Position numbers and translations under genes: made by a program
The notes under the pieces: model-generated
What the model was told of the DNA's origin: nothing
Database searches by the model: none
The model's input: the letters and a program-made list of their open reading frames with translations, nothing else
Shown here: positions 52,747 through 62,535 of the stretch, one piece after another
Layout: the number at the start of each line of letters is the position of its first letter
How positions within the stretch are numbered: position 1 is the first letter of the stretch
Assembly: GCA_943789455.1 (NCBI GenBank)
Contig: CALSUE010000001.1
Coordinates: 127,001-191,000 of the forward strand
From: an uncultured Flavobacteriaceae bacterium
GTDB taxonomy: Bacteria; Bacteroidota; Bacteroidia; Flavobacteriales; Flavobacteriaceae
Length of the DNA stretch: 64,000 bases
Direction of reading: 5' to 3'

Positions 52747-55161
52747 ATGAACTTAAAATTTTTTTCAACTCATTTAGTTTCATTTTTAATTTTTATAATT
52801 GCCGCATTATTATACTTCCATCCAGTATTAAAAGGAGAAAAATTATCTCAATCCGATATCACTCAGCACATCGGAATGGCAAAAGAAGTTAATGATTATA
52901 GAATAACAACGGGTTTAGAACCCTATTGGGCAGAAAGTGCTTTTAGTGGTATGCCTACCTATCAAATTGGAACTTATTTCCCACATGATTACCTATCCTA
53001 TTTAGATCGTTTAATTCGGTTTCTTCCAAGACCTGCCGATTATTTATTTTTATATTTTTTAGGCTTTTATGTTCTATTACTTGCTTTTAAAGTAGATTGG
53101 AAATTAGCCATTATGGGATCCCTAGCCTTTGGTTTCTCTACATACCTCATGATCATATTTGGTGCAGGGCATAATGCAAAGGCCCATGCAATTGCTTATA
53201 TGCCTCTAGTTATTGCAGGTGTAATATATGTTTTTAAGAAACAATATTTATTAGGTTTTACTTTAACCGGGTTGGCTACTGCCTTAGAAATTAAAGCAAA
53301 CCATCCTCAAATGACTTACTATTTACTCTTCGCTATTTTTATCTTAGGGATTATAGAACTAATTGAAGCTATTAAAAAAAAGCAATTTACTCAGTTTACT
53401 TCTCAATCTTTAATAATAATTACAGCTATGTTGTTAGCTGTTGGAGTTAATTCAACAAGATTAATGGCTACTAAAGAGTATTCAGATTTTAGTACTCGAG
53501 GGAATACTGAATTAACAATGAACTCAGATGGAACCCCAAAAGAGGTAACCTCAGGACTATCTAAAGACTATATCACTCAATTTAGTTACGGAATTTCTGA
53601 AACTTTTAATTTGTTAGTTCCAAGATATATGGGAGGTGGGACAGTAGAAAGTTTAGATAAAAATTCCAACACCTATAAATATGTCTCTTCAATAGCCAGT
53701 CCTAAACAAGCAGAAGGCTTTACCAAACAAGTTTATACCTATTGGGGAGATCAATTAATTGTTGAAGCTCCTGCTTATATTGGAGCCGTTATCATATTTC
53801 TTTTTTTTCTTGGCATATTTTTAGTAAAAGGGAAATTTAAACATTGGTTAGTGGCATCGACAGTTTTTTCAATACTAATGAGTTGGGGTAAAAACTTTGA
53901 GCTTTTAACTAATTTTTTTATTGATTATATCCCACTATATAATAAGTTTAGGGCCGTGTCTTCTTTTCAAGTAATTGCTGAATTATGTATTCCATTACTA
54001 GGGATCTTAGCAATAAAAGAATTTATTTTTTCTAAACTATCAAAAAAAGAAAAATTAGAGGCTGTTAAAAAAGCATTTTATGTAACCAGTGGTCTAATTA
54101 TTATTGGTTTATTTTATGCTATTTCTTTTTCAACCTTTGAAGGTTTAAGAGATGCTAATTACAGCCAATATGAAGGTTTGTTAGATGCTGTAATAGCAGA
54201 TAGAAAATCATTATTATATAGTGATAGTTTTAGATCTTTAGTTTTGATTAGTGTAAGTTTTAGTATTCTTTGGTTATTTCTAAAGCAACACATAAATAAA
54301 ACCAAAATAATTATTGTTTTTACTTTATTAATACTATTTGATTTAGTTCAGGTAAATTTAAGATATGTAAATGAAGATGATTTTAAACAGGCAAGAAAAA
54401 TAGATAAACCTTTTAGAGCTTCTTCTGCAGATCTACAAATACAAAAAGATAAAAGTCATTACAGAGTTGCAAATTTTACAGGCGATCCATTTCAAGATGG
54501 AAGAACTTCATATTTTCATAAATCAATTGGTGGTTATCATGCTGCGAAAATGGGTAGATATCAAGATTTAATTGAATTTCAGTTAGGAAAACAAAATATG
54601 CAGGTTTATAATATGCTAAATGTAAAATACTTTATAATCCCGGATAATGAGGGAAAAGAACAAATGCAACAGAACCCAAATAATAATGGAAATTCCTGGT
54701 TCATAAAAGATATTAAGTATGTTAAATCCGCAAATGAAGAAATAAAAGCACTAGATAGTTTAAATACAAAAACAACTGTTGTAATCAATGAAAAATCACT
54801 CACTACTTCTGTTAGTTATTCGAAAGAATTAGACTCTTTAGCGACCATAAATTTGGTAAAATATTCATTAAATGCTTTGACTTATGATTCTAATTCAACT
54901 AAAGATGAATTTGCAGTATTTTCTGAAATCTATTACAAAAATGGTTGGAATGCATATATAGATGGAGAACTTAAGCCCCATTTAAATGTTAACTATGTGT
55001 TGAGAGGTCTAGAGATTCCAGCTGGTAAGCATTCTGTTGAATTTAGATTTGAGCCCAAAGTTATTCAAACTGGAAGTACTATATCTTTACTATCTTATGT
55101 ATTTTTATTATTAATTCCGTTAGGTTGGTTTTTTTATGATAAAAACAAAGCAACTCAATAG
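52747..55161 (+). CDS. YfhO-family multi-pass membrane protein
   Basis: 804 residues with about 12 membrane helices and a large C-terminal soluble part. Starts LVSFLIFIIAALLYFHPVLKGEKLSQSDI, then PYWAESAFSGMPTYQIG, typical of the YfhO/glycosyltransferase-C-like family. The C-terminal region (about 545-775) is periplasmic and contains YKNGWNAYIDGELKPHLNVNY. In Firmicutes YfhO helps glycosylate lipoteichoic acid; here, first of a glycan gene run, it may decorate a surface polymer. Substrate unknown. Confidence 0.88.
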   Translation: MNLKFFSTHLVSFLIFIIAALLYFHPVLKGEKLSQSDITQHIGMAKEVNDYRITTGLEPYWAESAFSGMPTYQIGTYFPHDYLSYLDRLIRFLPRPADYLFLYFLGFYVLLLAFKVDWKLAIMGSLAFGFSTYLMIIFGAGHNAKAHAIAYMPLVIAGVIYVFKKQYLLGFTLTGLATALEIKANHPQMTYYLLFAIFILGIIELIEAIKKKQFTQFTSQSLIIITAMLLAVGVNSTRLMATKEYSDFSTRGNTELTMNSDGTPKEVTSGLSKDYITQFSYGISETFNLLVPRYMGGGTVESLDKNSNTYKYVSSIASPKQAEGFTKQVYTYWGDQLIVEAPAYIGAVIIFLFFLGIFLVKGKFKHWLVASTVFSILMSWGKNFELLTNFFIDYIPLYNKFRAVSSFQVIAELCIPLLGILAIKEFIFSKLSKKEKLEAVKKAFYVTSGLIIIGLFYAISFSTFEGLRDANYSQYEGLLDAVIADRKSLLYSDSFRSLVLISVSFSILWLFLKQHINKTKIIIVFTLLILFDLVQVNLRYVNEDDFKQARKIDKPFRASSADLQIQKDKSHYRVANFTGDPFQDGRTSYFHKSIGGYHAAKMGRYQDLIEFQLGKQNMQVYNMLNVKYFIIPDNEGKEQMQQNPNNNGNSWFIKDIKYVKSANEEIKALDSLNTKTTVVINEKSLTTSVSYSKELDSLATINLVKYSLNALTYDSNSTKDEFAVFSEIYYKNGWNAYIDGELKPHLNVNYVLRGLEIPAGKHSVEFRFEPKVIQTGSTISLLSYVFLLLIPLGWFFYDKNKATQ

Positions 55162-55190
55162 TTCCTTGTTCTAATCTATACAATATATTT

Positions 55191-55718
55191 ATGGTAGCTA
55201 AACATCATCAAAGAAGATATAATCTAACCTTAAGTTTTTTGCAGAGGGTACTTCCTGCTCCTGCAACCATTTTAGATCTAGGTGTTAGAAATTCTTTTTC
55301 TGAAATAATGGAACAACACGGTTATACCGTATATAATACTAATGGAGAGGATTTAGATCTAGTTCCAGAAATTGTAAAAAAGTATAATGTTGAAGCTGTT
55401 ACAGCTTTTGAAATTTTTGAACATTTAATTGCACCATTCAATATTTTAAATGAAATAAAATCAACGAAGCTAATAGCCTCTGTTCCTCTAAATTTATGGT
55501 TTGCCAAAGCGTATAAAAGTTCAACAGATAAGTGGGATAGACATTACCACGAGTTTGAAGATTGGCAATTTGATTGGTTATTAGAAAAATCTAATTGGGA
55601 AATTGAAAAAAAAGAAAAATGGACAAGTCCAATAAAAAAAATTGGTTTTCGTCCAATCTTGAGAAAGTTTACTCCAAGGTATTATATAATATATGCTACA
55701 AAATCTGTCAAATCATGA
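55191..55718 (+). CDS. Class I SAM-dependent methyltransferase
   Basis: 175 residues. SAM-binding motif I is ILDLGVRNSF; FEIFEHL follows in the position of the acidic/aromatic loop. The domain is short, so probably a minimal methyltransferase. In the context of sugar-transfer genes it could methylate a surface glycan or lipid carrier. Its stop overlaps the glycosyltransferase start (ATGA). Confidence 0.8.
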   Translation: MVAKHHQRRYNLTLSFLQRVLPAPATILDLGVRNSFSEIMEQHGYTVYNTNGEDLDLVPEIVKKYNVEAVTAFEIFEHLIAPFNILNEIKSTKLIASVPLNLWFAKAYKSSTDKWDRHYHEFEDWQFDWLLEKSNWEIEKKEKWTSPIKKIGFRPILRKFTPRYYIIYATKSVKS

Positions 55719-56899
55719 AAATTGGGATGATTTTAGACGAAGTGTTTCCGCCAGATCCAAGGGTTGAAAACGAAGCAATTACTCTAGCAAATTCTGGGCA
55801 TGATGTTTTTTTATTTTGTTTAACCTATGGAAACCAACTTTTAAATGAAAGTACTAATGGTATTCAAATTAGGAGGTATAAATCGAATAAACTAATCCAT
55901 AAACTTTCTGCGCTTTCCTGTGATTTTTTTGCTTACAAAATGATCATGAAACCAAAGATAGATCATTTTATAAAAAAAAATTCTATAGAAGTTTTGCATA
56001 TACACGATATTAGAATTGCTGAAGCTGTATTTTTATCAAACAAAAAATTTCAGTTAAAAGTAGTTTTAGATCTTCATGACAATATTCCTGAAAACATGAA
56101 GTTCTATCCTCATTTGAATCATTTCCCCGGAAAATACATGATTTCTCCAAATAAGTGGAAAACAAAAGAGAAGGAGTTCATAAAACAATCCAATAAAATT
56201 ATTACCGTTTCTCCAAATTTTGCGAAACAAGTTATTGATTCAAATAATTTAGAGCGTGAAAAGATGGTCCTAGTTCCAAATACGGTTAGAGCATCTTTTT
56301 TCAAGGATTATTCTTATTCTTTAGAAATTAAAAACAAGTATTTAGATAAGTATGTACTTCTTTATTTAGGTGATACTCATGTAAGAAGAGGTTTATTGAC
56401 TGCGATAAGAGCTTCAAAAACTTTATCTAAAACTATTCCTAATTTTAAGTTGGTTATTGTTGGAAGAAATACAACTGATACTATTTTAATTCAAGAAGTA
56501 AAAAGATTAAATTTAGAACCTTATGTTGATTTTGAGGGTTGGAAAGATGTTTCTTTATTTCCTTCATATATCCTATCAAGTAATGTTTGTATTTCACCCC
56601 TAAATAGAAGCATTCAACATGATATAGCGTATGCTAATAAAATTTTTCAGTACATGAGTTTTGCTAAACCCATTTTAGTTAGTAACGCTACAGCTCAAAA
56701 AGAATTAGTTGAAAGAGTATCTAGTGGTCTAGTTCATGAAGAAAAAAATGAAGAAGATTTTTGTTGTAAAGTAATTGAATTATATCAGAATAATGATAAA
56801 GCAGAAAAGTTAGGTAAAAACGGTAAAGAATTTATAGAAAATGAATTTTCTTGGGAAATAACTTCCAAAGCCTTGGTAAAACTATATGATGAGCTCTAA
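55715..56899 (+). CDS. Family 4-like glycosyltransferase
   Basis: 394 residues from the ATG at 55715, which overlaps the previous stop by 4 bases; the track start at 55619 would give an implausible N-terminal extension. Starts MKIGMILDEVFPPDPRVENEA, a GT4 N-terminal pattern. The nucleotide-sugar end has LYLGDTHVRRGLLTAIRA, VDFEGWKDVSLFPSYI and the late Glu motif region SFAKPILVSNATAQKELVE. Transfers a sugar onto a glycan precursor; donor and acceptor unknown. Confidence 0.9.
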   Translation: MKIGMILDEVFPPDPRVENEAITLANSGHDVFLFCLTYGNQLLNESTNGIQIRRYKSNKLIHKLSALSCDFFAYKMIMKPKIDHFIKKNSIEVLHIHDIRIAEAVFLSNKKFQLKVVLDLHDNIPENMKFYPHLNHFPGKYMISPNKWKTKEKEFIKQSNKIITVSPNFAKQVIDSNNLEREKMVLVPNTVRASFFKDYSYSLEIKNKYLDKYVLLYLGDTHVRRGLLTAIRASKTLSKTIPNFKLVIVGRNTTDTILIQEVKRLNLEPYVDFEGWKDVSLFPSYILSSNVCISPLNRSIQHDIAYANKIFQYMSFAKPILVSNATAQKELVERVSSGLVHEEKNEEDFCCKVIELYQNNDKAEKLGKNGKEFIENEFSWEITSKALVKLYDEL

Positions 56900-58175
56900 A
56901 AAGAAAGTATTAATCATAACCTATTATTGGCCTCCGGCAGGTGGTCCTGGAGTTCAACGATGGTTGAAATTCTCTAAATACTTGAGAGATTACGATATAG
57001 AACCCGTTATCTACACAATAGATAACCCAACTTATCCAATTTTAGATTCAAGTTCAGAGAATGAAATACCAAAAGGCATAGAAGTTTTAAAGCAACCTAT
57101 TTTTGAGCTTAATTCTATTCTCTCTTTTTTTGGAGTAAACAATAAAAAAGGAAGTGCTGGTTTTTTAAATCCAAATCCAACTTTATTTGGCAAAATGATT
57201 CAATACATTAGAGCTAATTTTTTCATACCTGATGCACGTAAGTTTTGGATACAGCCTTCCGTAAATTTTTTGAGTAAGTATTTAAAAAATCACAAAATAG
57301 ACGCTGTTATTTCAACTGGCCCTCCTCATAGTGTTCATTTAATTGGGCTAAAGTTGAAAAAACAACTTGGAATTAAATGGATTTCAGACTTTAGAGATCC
57401 CTGGACAGAAATAGATTACTTTAAGCAATTACCTCTCACAAAAAAAGCAACTAAAAAACACCTTCAATTAGAGCGAGAAGTTTTAATAAATTCTGATATG
57501 ACTATTGTAGTTGGTGAAACGATGAAACAAAAGTATCTAAAACATACTAGCAGCATTGAGGTCATCACAAATGGTTTTGATACAATTCAAAATTCATTAC
57601 CTCAAAAATTAGATAGTAATTTTTCTATTACCCATGTTGGCTCAATGAATTCTGATAGAAACCCCCAAATTTTATGGGATGTTTTAAAAGAAATTTGTGA
57701 TAGTAATTCAGATTTTAAAAATGATCTTAGAATTAAATTTATTGGTAAAATTGATGATTCAGTTCTTCAAGATGTTAAGGTATTTGAACAAAAAACAATC
57801 ATAAGAATACCCTATGTAGATCATAAAGATGTGAATTCATATCAAGTTTCTTCTCAGGTCTTATTATTAAGTATTAACAACGTGCCTAGTGCAAAGGGAA
57901 TCATTACGGGTAAAATATTTGAGTATTTACAAGCAAAACGACCTATTTTAGCCATTGGTCCTGAAGATGGTGATGCAGCAACCATATTAAAAAATACAAA
58001 TGCAGGAGAAATTGTAGATTTTAAAAATAAAAAAACATTAAAAGCCCTTATTATAGATTTTTACAATACTTATAAAGAAGGTAATCTTCATGTAAAATCA
58101 AATAATATTAACCAATATCACCGAAAAAATATAACAAGCCAATTAGCGGAAGTAATTAAAAAGGTAGTATATTGA
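56886..58175 (+). CDS. Family 4-like glycosyltransferase
   Basis: 429 residues. The N-terminus ITYYWPPAGGPGVQRWLKFSKYL is typical of bacterial GT4 enzymes of polysaccharide loci; the C-terminal part has THVGSMNSDRNPQILW and GKIFEYLQAKRPILAIGPEDGDA, the donor-binding Glu segment. The ORF begins ATGATG, so the start may be 56886 or 56889. It overlaps the preceding glycosyltransferase by 14 bases, so both are made from one message. Confidence 0.92.
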   Translation: MMSSKKKVLIITYYWPPAGGPGVQRWLKFSKYLRDYDIEPVIYTIDNPTYPILDSSSENEIPKGIEVLKQPIFELNSILSFFGVNNKKGSAGFLNPNPTLFGKMIQYIRANFFIPDARKFWIQPSVNFLSKYLKNHKIDAVISTGPPHSVHLIGLKLKKQLGIKWISDFRDPWTEIDYFKQLPLTKKATKKHLQLEREVLINSDMTIVVGETMKQKYLKHTSSIEVITNGFDTIQNSLPQKLDSNFSITHVGSMNSDRNPQILWDVLKEICDSNSDFKNDLRIKFIGKIDDSVLQDVKVFEQKTIIRIPYVDHKDVNSYQVSSQVLLLSINNVPSAKGIITGKIFEYLQAKRPILAIGPEDGDAATILKNTNAGEIVDFKNKKTLKALIIDFYNTYKEGNLHVKSNNINQYHRKNITSQLAEVIKKVVY

Positions 58176-58231
58176 TTTCATAAGAATTAATAATTTAATG
58201 GTATGATACAATCTTATTTATAAGTATACAA

Positions 58232-59314
58232 ATGAAAAAAGTAGTAACTGTCATAGGAGCAAGACCACAATTTGTGAAAGCGGCTGTATTGAGTAAAATT
58301 ATCAAAGAACACAATACAATACAGGAGGTAATTATCCATACAGGGCAACATTTTGATGCTAATATGAGTGCTGTTTTTTTTGAAGAAATGATGATCCCAA
58401 AACCGGCGTATAATTTAGAGATAAACAGTTTGAGTCATGCCGCAATGACTGGGCAGATGATGGGTAAAATTGAAGAAATATTAGAAATTGAACGGCCTGA
58501 AGCACTAATTGTATATGGTGATACGAATTCTACTATAGCTGGTGCTTTAGCTGCCAAAAAAATGAATATTAAAGTAATTCATATTGAAGCAGGTCTTCGT
58601 TCATTCAATATGAAAATGCCTGAAGAAATTAATAGGATCTTAACTGATAGAATTTCTGATTTATTGTGTTGTCCTTCTCAGGGAGCTATCAATAACTTAC
58701 ATAATGAGGGCTTTCAGAATTTACCTGTTTTGATAGAGAATCACGGAGATATTATGAAGGATGCTGTTAGTTATTACAGTCAGTTTTCAGCAAATAAATC
58801 ATCCATCATAAAAGATCAAAAATTACAGAAAAATGAATTTGTTTTAGCTACTATTCATCGTCAAGAAAATACAGATGAAATTTCTAAATTAACAGCTATA
58901 TTTAAAGCATTAGAGGAGATTCATCATACACAAACTGTGATTTTACCTCTTCATCCAAGAACACGCATAGCTCTTGAAAAATTTGACATACAGCCTAAAA
59001 TAAGCCTCATAGACCCTATTGGTTATTATGATATGTTAGAATTATTAAAAAATTGTTCAATGGTGATTACAGACAGTGGTGGATTGCAAAAAGAAGCATT
59101 TTTCGCCAAAAAACAATGTATTGTAGTTAGAGATGAAACAGAATGGGTTGAATTAGCGGCTCATGGATATGCAAAAGTTGTTGGAAGTAATACCAAAAAG
59201 ATCATACAAACGTTTGATACTTTTAAGGCAACGAAAAAAGAGTTTACCATTGATTTGTACGGAGATAATGTTGGTGAGAAAATTTATCAATCTATATATG
59301 AATTAATACATTAA
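58232..59314 (+). CDS. wecB: UDP-N-acetylglucosamine 2-epimerase (non-hydrolysing)
   Basis: Interconverts UDP-GlcNAc and UDP-ManNAc. 360 residues. Signatures: VIGARPQFVKAA, IHTGQHFDANMS, VYGDTNSTIAGALAA, HIEAGLRSFNMKMPEE and ITDSGGLQKEAFF. UDP-ManNAc would feed capsule or O-antigen synthesis by the surrounding genes. No wecC-like dehydrogenase is visible here. 56 bases separate it from the second glycosyltransferase. Confidence 0.95.
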   Translation: MKKVVTVIGARPQFVKAAVLSKIIKEHNTIQEVIIHTGQHFDANMSAVFFEEMMIPKPAYNLEINSLSHAAMTGQMMGKIEEILEIERPEALIVYGDTNSTIAGALAAKKMNIKVIHIEAGLRSFNMKMPEEINRILTDRISDLLCCPSQGAINNLHNEGFQNLPVLIENHGDIMKDAVSYYSQFSANKSSIIKDQKLQKNEFVLATIHRQENTDEISKLTAIFKALEEIHHTQTVILPLHPRTRIALEKFDIQPKISLIDPIGYYDMLELLKNCSMVITDSGGLQKEAFFAKKQCIVVRDETEWVELAAHGYAKVVGSNTKKIIQTFDTFKATKKEFTIDLYGDNVGEKIYQSIYELIH

Positions 59315-59317
59315 AGT

Positions 59318-60775
59318 TTGGGAATAGTACTTAAGCAATCTTTTATAAATACATTAATTATTTACCTAAGTTTTGCACTTGGTGGAATTAATGTTCTTAT
59401 ACTTTATCCTCAAGTTTTGGAGGGTAAATATCATGGGATTGTTGTGTATTTACTATCAGTGTCAAATATTATAATGCCATTAGCAGCTATAGGTGTTCAT
59501 CATACTATCGTTAAGTATTTTTCTTCTTATGATAATAAAATAGAAAAAGATAAATTTTTATCAAGTATTGTTTTTTTACCCCTTCTAATAGCAATACCAC
59601 TTGGTTTTTTTGTTTCGGAGTTTTATAATCAAATTGGGAATCGTATTTCTCAGCAAAATCCTATTTTAAAGGATTACACCTTTGTTATTTTTATTGTAGC
59701 CATATCAACAACTTATTTTGAGGTTTTTTATTCATGGGCTAAAGTTCAAATGCAATCTATCTTTGGTAATATTTTAAAGGAGTTTTGGAATAGAGCCGTA
59801 GTTTTAATATTATTGATTTCAGTCTTTTTTGATTTTTTAACCAAACCTCAATTTATTTATTATCTAACAGGCGCTTATGTTATTAGAGCTATTGTTATGA
59901 TGTTTTATGCATTTTGGTTGTATTTTCCAAAATTTAGTTTTCACCTTCCAAAGAATTTTAAAGAAGTTTTAAGGTATTCTTTATACATGGTTCTTGCAGG
60001 GAGTGCAGGTGCCATACTTCTTGATATTGATAAGGTAATGATCCCTGATAAAGAAACTGTTGAAATAGCTGCTTATTATGCAGTTGCGGTATTTATAGGA
60101 TCTTTAATAGAAGCACCAGGAAGAGCTATGGCTCAGATTTTACAGCCTATTACCTCTAAAACTATTAATGACAACAATGCTTTAGAGATTGAAAGTTTGT
60201 ACAAAAAAAGTTCTATAAATTTATTATTGGTAAGTGGTCTTCTTTTTTTATTGGTTAATTGTGGAGTTCATGAATTATTCAAATTAATACCTGATAAAGG
60301 ATATGCTGGCGGGGAGTTGGTTGTTTTAATGATTTCAGGAGCTAAAATGTTCACCATGTTTTTAGGAAATAATGGTGCAATTATTAATAATTCTGTATTC
60401 TATAAAATTACACTTCCGTTAAACCTGGGAATGGCTTTTTCTGTATATTATTTAAATATTTGGTTATTTGATCTCTATGGGACTAATGGTTTAGCATTGG
60501 CAACACTTATTGTTATTTTTGTTTTTAATACCATAAAACTTATTATTCTAAAGTTTAATTTGAATATCACACCAATTACTAATAAAACGTTTATATCACT
60601 ATTTTTAATAGTTGGTTTATTTTTTGCTTTCTATTTTTGGAATTTTAAATATCATCCAATTGTTAATATAGCTTTGAAGACCATAATTATCTCAGTGGTC
60701 TACCTTTTAGCCGCGGTAAAATTGAAGATATCTGCTGAGATAAACCAATTATTGTCTAGAATTTTAAAACTTTAG
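59318..60775 (+). CDS. Oligosaccharide flippase (Wzx-like)
   Basis: 485 residues with 12-14 membrane helices. Starts with TTG at 59318, 3 bases after wecB. Polysaccharide-transport features: LEGKYHGIVVYLLSVSNIIMPLAAIGVHH near the N-terminus and SGAKMFTMFLGNNGAIINNS later, like Wzx/RfbX and MATE-like flippases that move lipid-linked oligosaccharides across the inner membrane. Last gene of the glycan cluster; its stop overlaps the convergent DUF6122 gene by 4 bases. Confidence 0.9.
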   Translation: MGIVLKQSFINTLIIYLSFALGGINVLILYPQVLEGKYHGIVVYLLSVSNIIMPLAAIGVHHTIVKYFSSYDNKIEKDKFLSSIVFLPLLIAIPLGFFVSEFYNQIGNRISQQNPILKDYTFVIFIVAISTTYFEVFYSWAKVQMQSIFGNILKEFWNRAVVLILLISVFFDFLTKPQFIYYLTGAYVIRAIVMMFYAFWLYFPKFSFHLPKNFKEVLRYSLYMVLAGSAGAILLDIDKVMIPDKETVEIAAYYAVAVFIGSLIEAPGRAMAQILQPITSKTINDNNALEIESLYKKSSINLLLVSGLLFLLVNCGVHELFKLIPDKGYAGGELVVLMISGAKMFTMFLGNNGAIINNSVFYKITLPLNLGMAFSVYYLNIWLFDLYGTNGLALATLIVIFVFNTIKLIILKFNLNITPITNKTFISLFLIVGLFFAFYFWNFKYHPIVNIALKTIIISVVYLLAAVKLKISAEINQLLSRILKL

Positions 60776-61080
60776 AGGTAGCAATCTAAATAATCTGTAA
60801 ACAGGTGAAGTAGGAATGCTATTCCCAGGATTCTACTTTTTTTTGGAATGACCATAAGAATATATGCTCCGGCTGCATAATAAGTATGTAAAGGATGAAA
60901 ATTGATACTACATCTGTTAGGGTCAAATATTGGATTTGCCAATAAGTGATCTAAATCTATTAACATCGTTCCGATAAAAATCAAATATACTTGAATCCAT
61001 TTTTTTTTGTAAAATAATAAGGCAATTGCTATTGGGACTAGGAAATGAAAACTATAGTGTAGTAAAAACTTAAATGACAT
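60772..61080 (-). CDS. DUF6122 family membrane protein
   Basis: 102 residues with about three membrane helices. Conserved DLDHLLANPIFDPNRCSINFHPLH and LHLFTDYLDC are shared with YdjM-like membrane-bound metal-dependent hydrolases; the His and Asp residues could bind metal. Identified as DUF6122, which is common in Flavobacteria. Function unknown. Confidence 0.82.
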   Translation of the reverse strand: MSFKFLLHYSFHFLVPIAIALLFYKKKWIQVYLIFIGTMLIDLDHLLANPIFDPNRCSINFHPLHTYYAAGAYILMVIPKKSRILGIAFLLHLFTDYLDCYL

Positions 61081-61188
61081 CTCTTTTTAAATATAAACTC
61101 TAAAAACCAAACCTTGAATTAATATGAATTAGATTGGTTAAATATTTAATGCCAAAAATACAATTCTTTTGATTTCTTAGTATGAAAG

Positions 61189-61782
61189 TTATTTAGTTTT
61201 ATATAAATCCTTTCTGATTCTACTCAATTGAACAGGGGTAATATTTAAATAAGAAGCTATATGATATAATGGTATTAAATTTTCTATACCAGGATTATCT
61301 TTTTTAAACTTCAAATAAAGTTGAGTTGCATTAAGTGACGAAAGTTCATAAAATCGATTTTCTAACTTGATAAAAAGTAATTCTAATAAATTATTATACA
61401 ATTGAAGAATCTCTTGATTTGAATTTGCTAAATTTTTAAATTCTGCAAAATCAACTTCAATTAAATCACAATTGGTAAGACAATCTATGATAACATTTTT
61501 TTCTTTCTTTCTTATTAATGAGCAAAAAGCACCAACAACAGAGTGTTTGGTGTAAATAAATTTTATAAATTCCTTTCCTTTATCATCTGTAATGTATGAT
61601 CTTAAGATGCCTGATTTGACTATATAAAATTTTGTTGAAATATGATTTTTAAAACTTAAAGTTGCTTTTTTCTTGAATTTTTTTTCTTTGAAGATGCCTT
61701 TTAACTGCTCAGAGGAATTTTTAGAAATAGGATATATTTTTCTAATATTTTTTAATAAAGGATCCATTTTATACTCACTCAT
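61189..61782 (-). CDS. Crp/Fnr-family transcriptional regulator
   Basis: 197 residues from the Met at 61782 (MSEYKMDPLL); the track start at 61863 adds a hydrophobic stretch encoded over what looks like the promoter region. A cyclic-nucleotide-binding-like beta barrel (about 25-120, FYIVKSGILRSYITDDKGKEFIKF) is followed by a helical C-terminal part ending PLYHIASYLNITPVQLSRIRKDLY, a winged HTH. No Cys pattern for an FeS cluster is present, so it is not an Fnr-type oxygen sensor. A 17-base palindrome upstream may be its own binding site. Confidence 0.88.
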   Translation of the reverse strand: MSEYKMDPLLKNIRKIYPISKNSSEQLKGIFKEKKFKKKATLSFKNHISTKFYIVKSGILRSYITDDKGKEFIKFIYTKHSVVGAFCSLIRKKEKNVIIDCLTNCDLIEVDFAEFKNLANSNQEILQLYNNLLELLFIKLENRFYELSSLNATQLYLKFKKDNPGIENLIPLYHIASYLNITPVQLSRIRKDLYKTK

Positions 61783-61809
61783 GTTTGAAGTTTTTATAAA
61801 GGGATTAAA

Positions 61810-61817
61810 CAAAAATA
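61810..61817 (-). promoter_or_regulatory. Candidate -7 element of the Crp/Fnr-type gene
   Basis: Minus strand TATTTTTG matches TAnnTTTG, 27 bases upstream of the proposed ATG at 61782. This position supports the shorter start. Confidence 0.45.
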
Positions 61818-61847
61818 AAAATAAAAATTGAATATTTATAAATTTAT

Positions 61848-61864
61848 ATTGTATAATATACAAT
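61848..61864. promoter_or_regulatory. Palindromic site upstream of the Crp/Fnr-type gene
   Basis: ATTGTATAATATACAAT has perfect 8-base arms around one base and lies about 43 bp upstream of the -7 element centre, a typical activator position. It could be an autoregulatory site. The sequence 61865-61938 shows nothing else. Confidence 0.45.
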
Positions 61865-61938
61865 TAATTTAATAAGGTAAAGGCTTGATTAGTCAATATT
61901 TGGTTATTTTTTTGAAGCAGTGTCTAATCCTTATTTAA

Positions 61939-62535
61939 TTATTTCATGAAATTAATAGAATTTGGTCCTTCCATAAATAATAAATCTAATATGGATAAGT
62001 TTTCTAAAAATCCATTTTCAGCCTCAAACATTTGTATGTAAGGAGTAGATCTACTTTTGTTATCATTTTTAACTACTGCATGATATCTAAAATCATTTAT
62101 GGCATTTTCATTGTATGCTTTTGAAATATTATATTTTTTTGATAGTTCAAGGGCATCATTTATAAAATGAAAAGAATCTATATTGATGTCTAGAAGATAC
62201 TTGTATTTTTTAGTGAAAATAAATTGTAAATCATCTTTATAAAACTCAAAGAAAGGGGAGTGGTTGTATGCTGTTGTCAAAGACTTATAATGTTGTCTTT
62301 GCCAGTTTGAGTTTTCAACGACAACATCCCGCATTTTTATTTTACCAGAAATTTTATTTGTGTTTGAAATAGGAATATTTAGTAGTTGTTTTCCGTTTGC
62401 ACCAAAAATGTAACACCTATTTCTATAACTTTGCTTTTGATAGTTTTCTTCAACTTCAAAAGTTATGGAACTAGAATTTACAATAGATGTATATTGAGCA
62501 ATTGTTGAAAAATATGTAGGAATAAACAGCGCCAT
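61939..62535 (-). CDS. WbqC family protein
   Basis: 198 residues. Motifs FIPTYFSTIAQYTSIVNSS, YRNRCYIFGANGKQLLNIPI, WQRQHYKSLTTAYNHSPFFEFY and MFEAENGFLENLSILDLLF match WbqC, a family linked to O-antigen or glycan synthesis and found beside signal peptidase genes in Flavobacteria. The activity is not established. The start overlaps the lepB stop by one base (TAATG). Confidence 0.92.
   Translation of the reverse strand: MALFIPTYFSTIAQYTSIVNSSSITFEVEENYQKQSYRNRCYIFGANGKQLLNIPISNTNKISGKIKMRDVVVENSNWQRQHYKSLTTAYNHSPFFEFYKDDLQFIFTKKYKYLLDINIDSFHFINDALELSKKYNISKAYNENAINDFRYHAVVKNDNKSRSTPYIQMFEAENGFLENLSILDLLFMEGPNSINFMK

Noticed and set aside
55619-55714. N-terminal extension of the first glycosyltransferase
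   Set aside because: It is out-of-frame sequence of the methyltransferase gene; the ATG at 55715 gives the standard GT4 start and an ATGA overlap.
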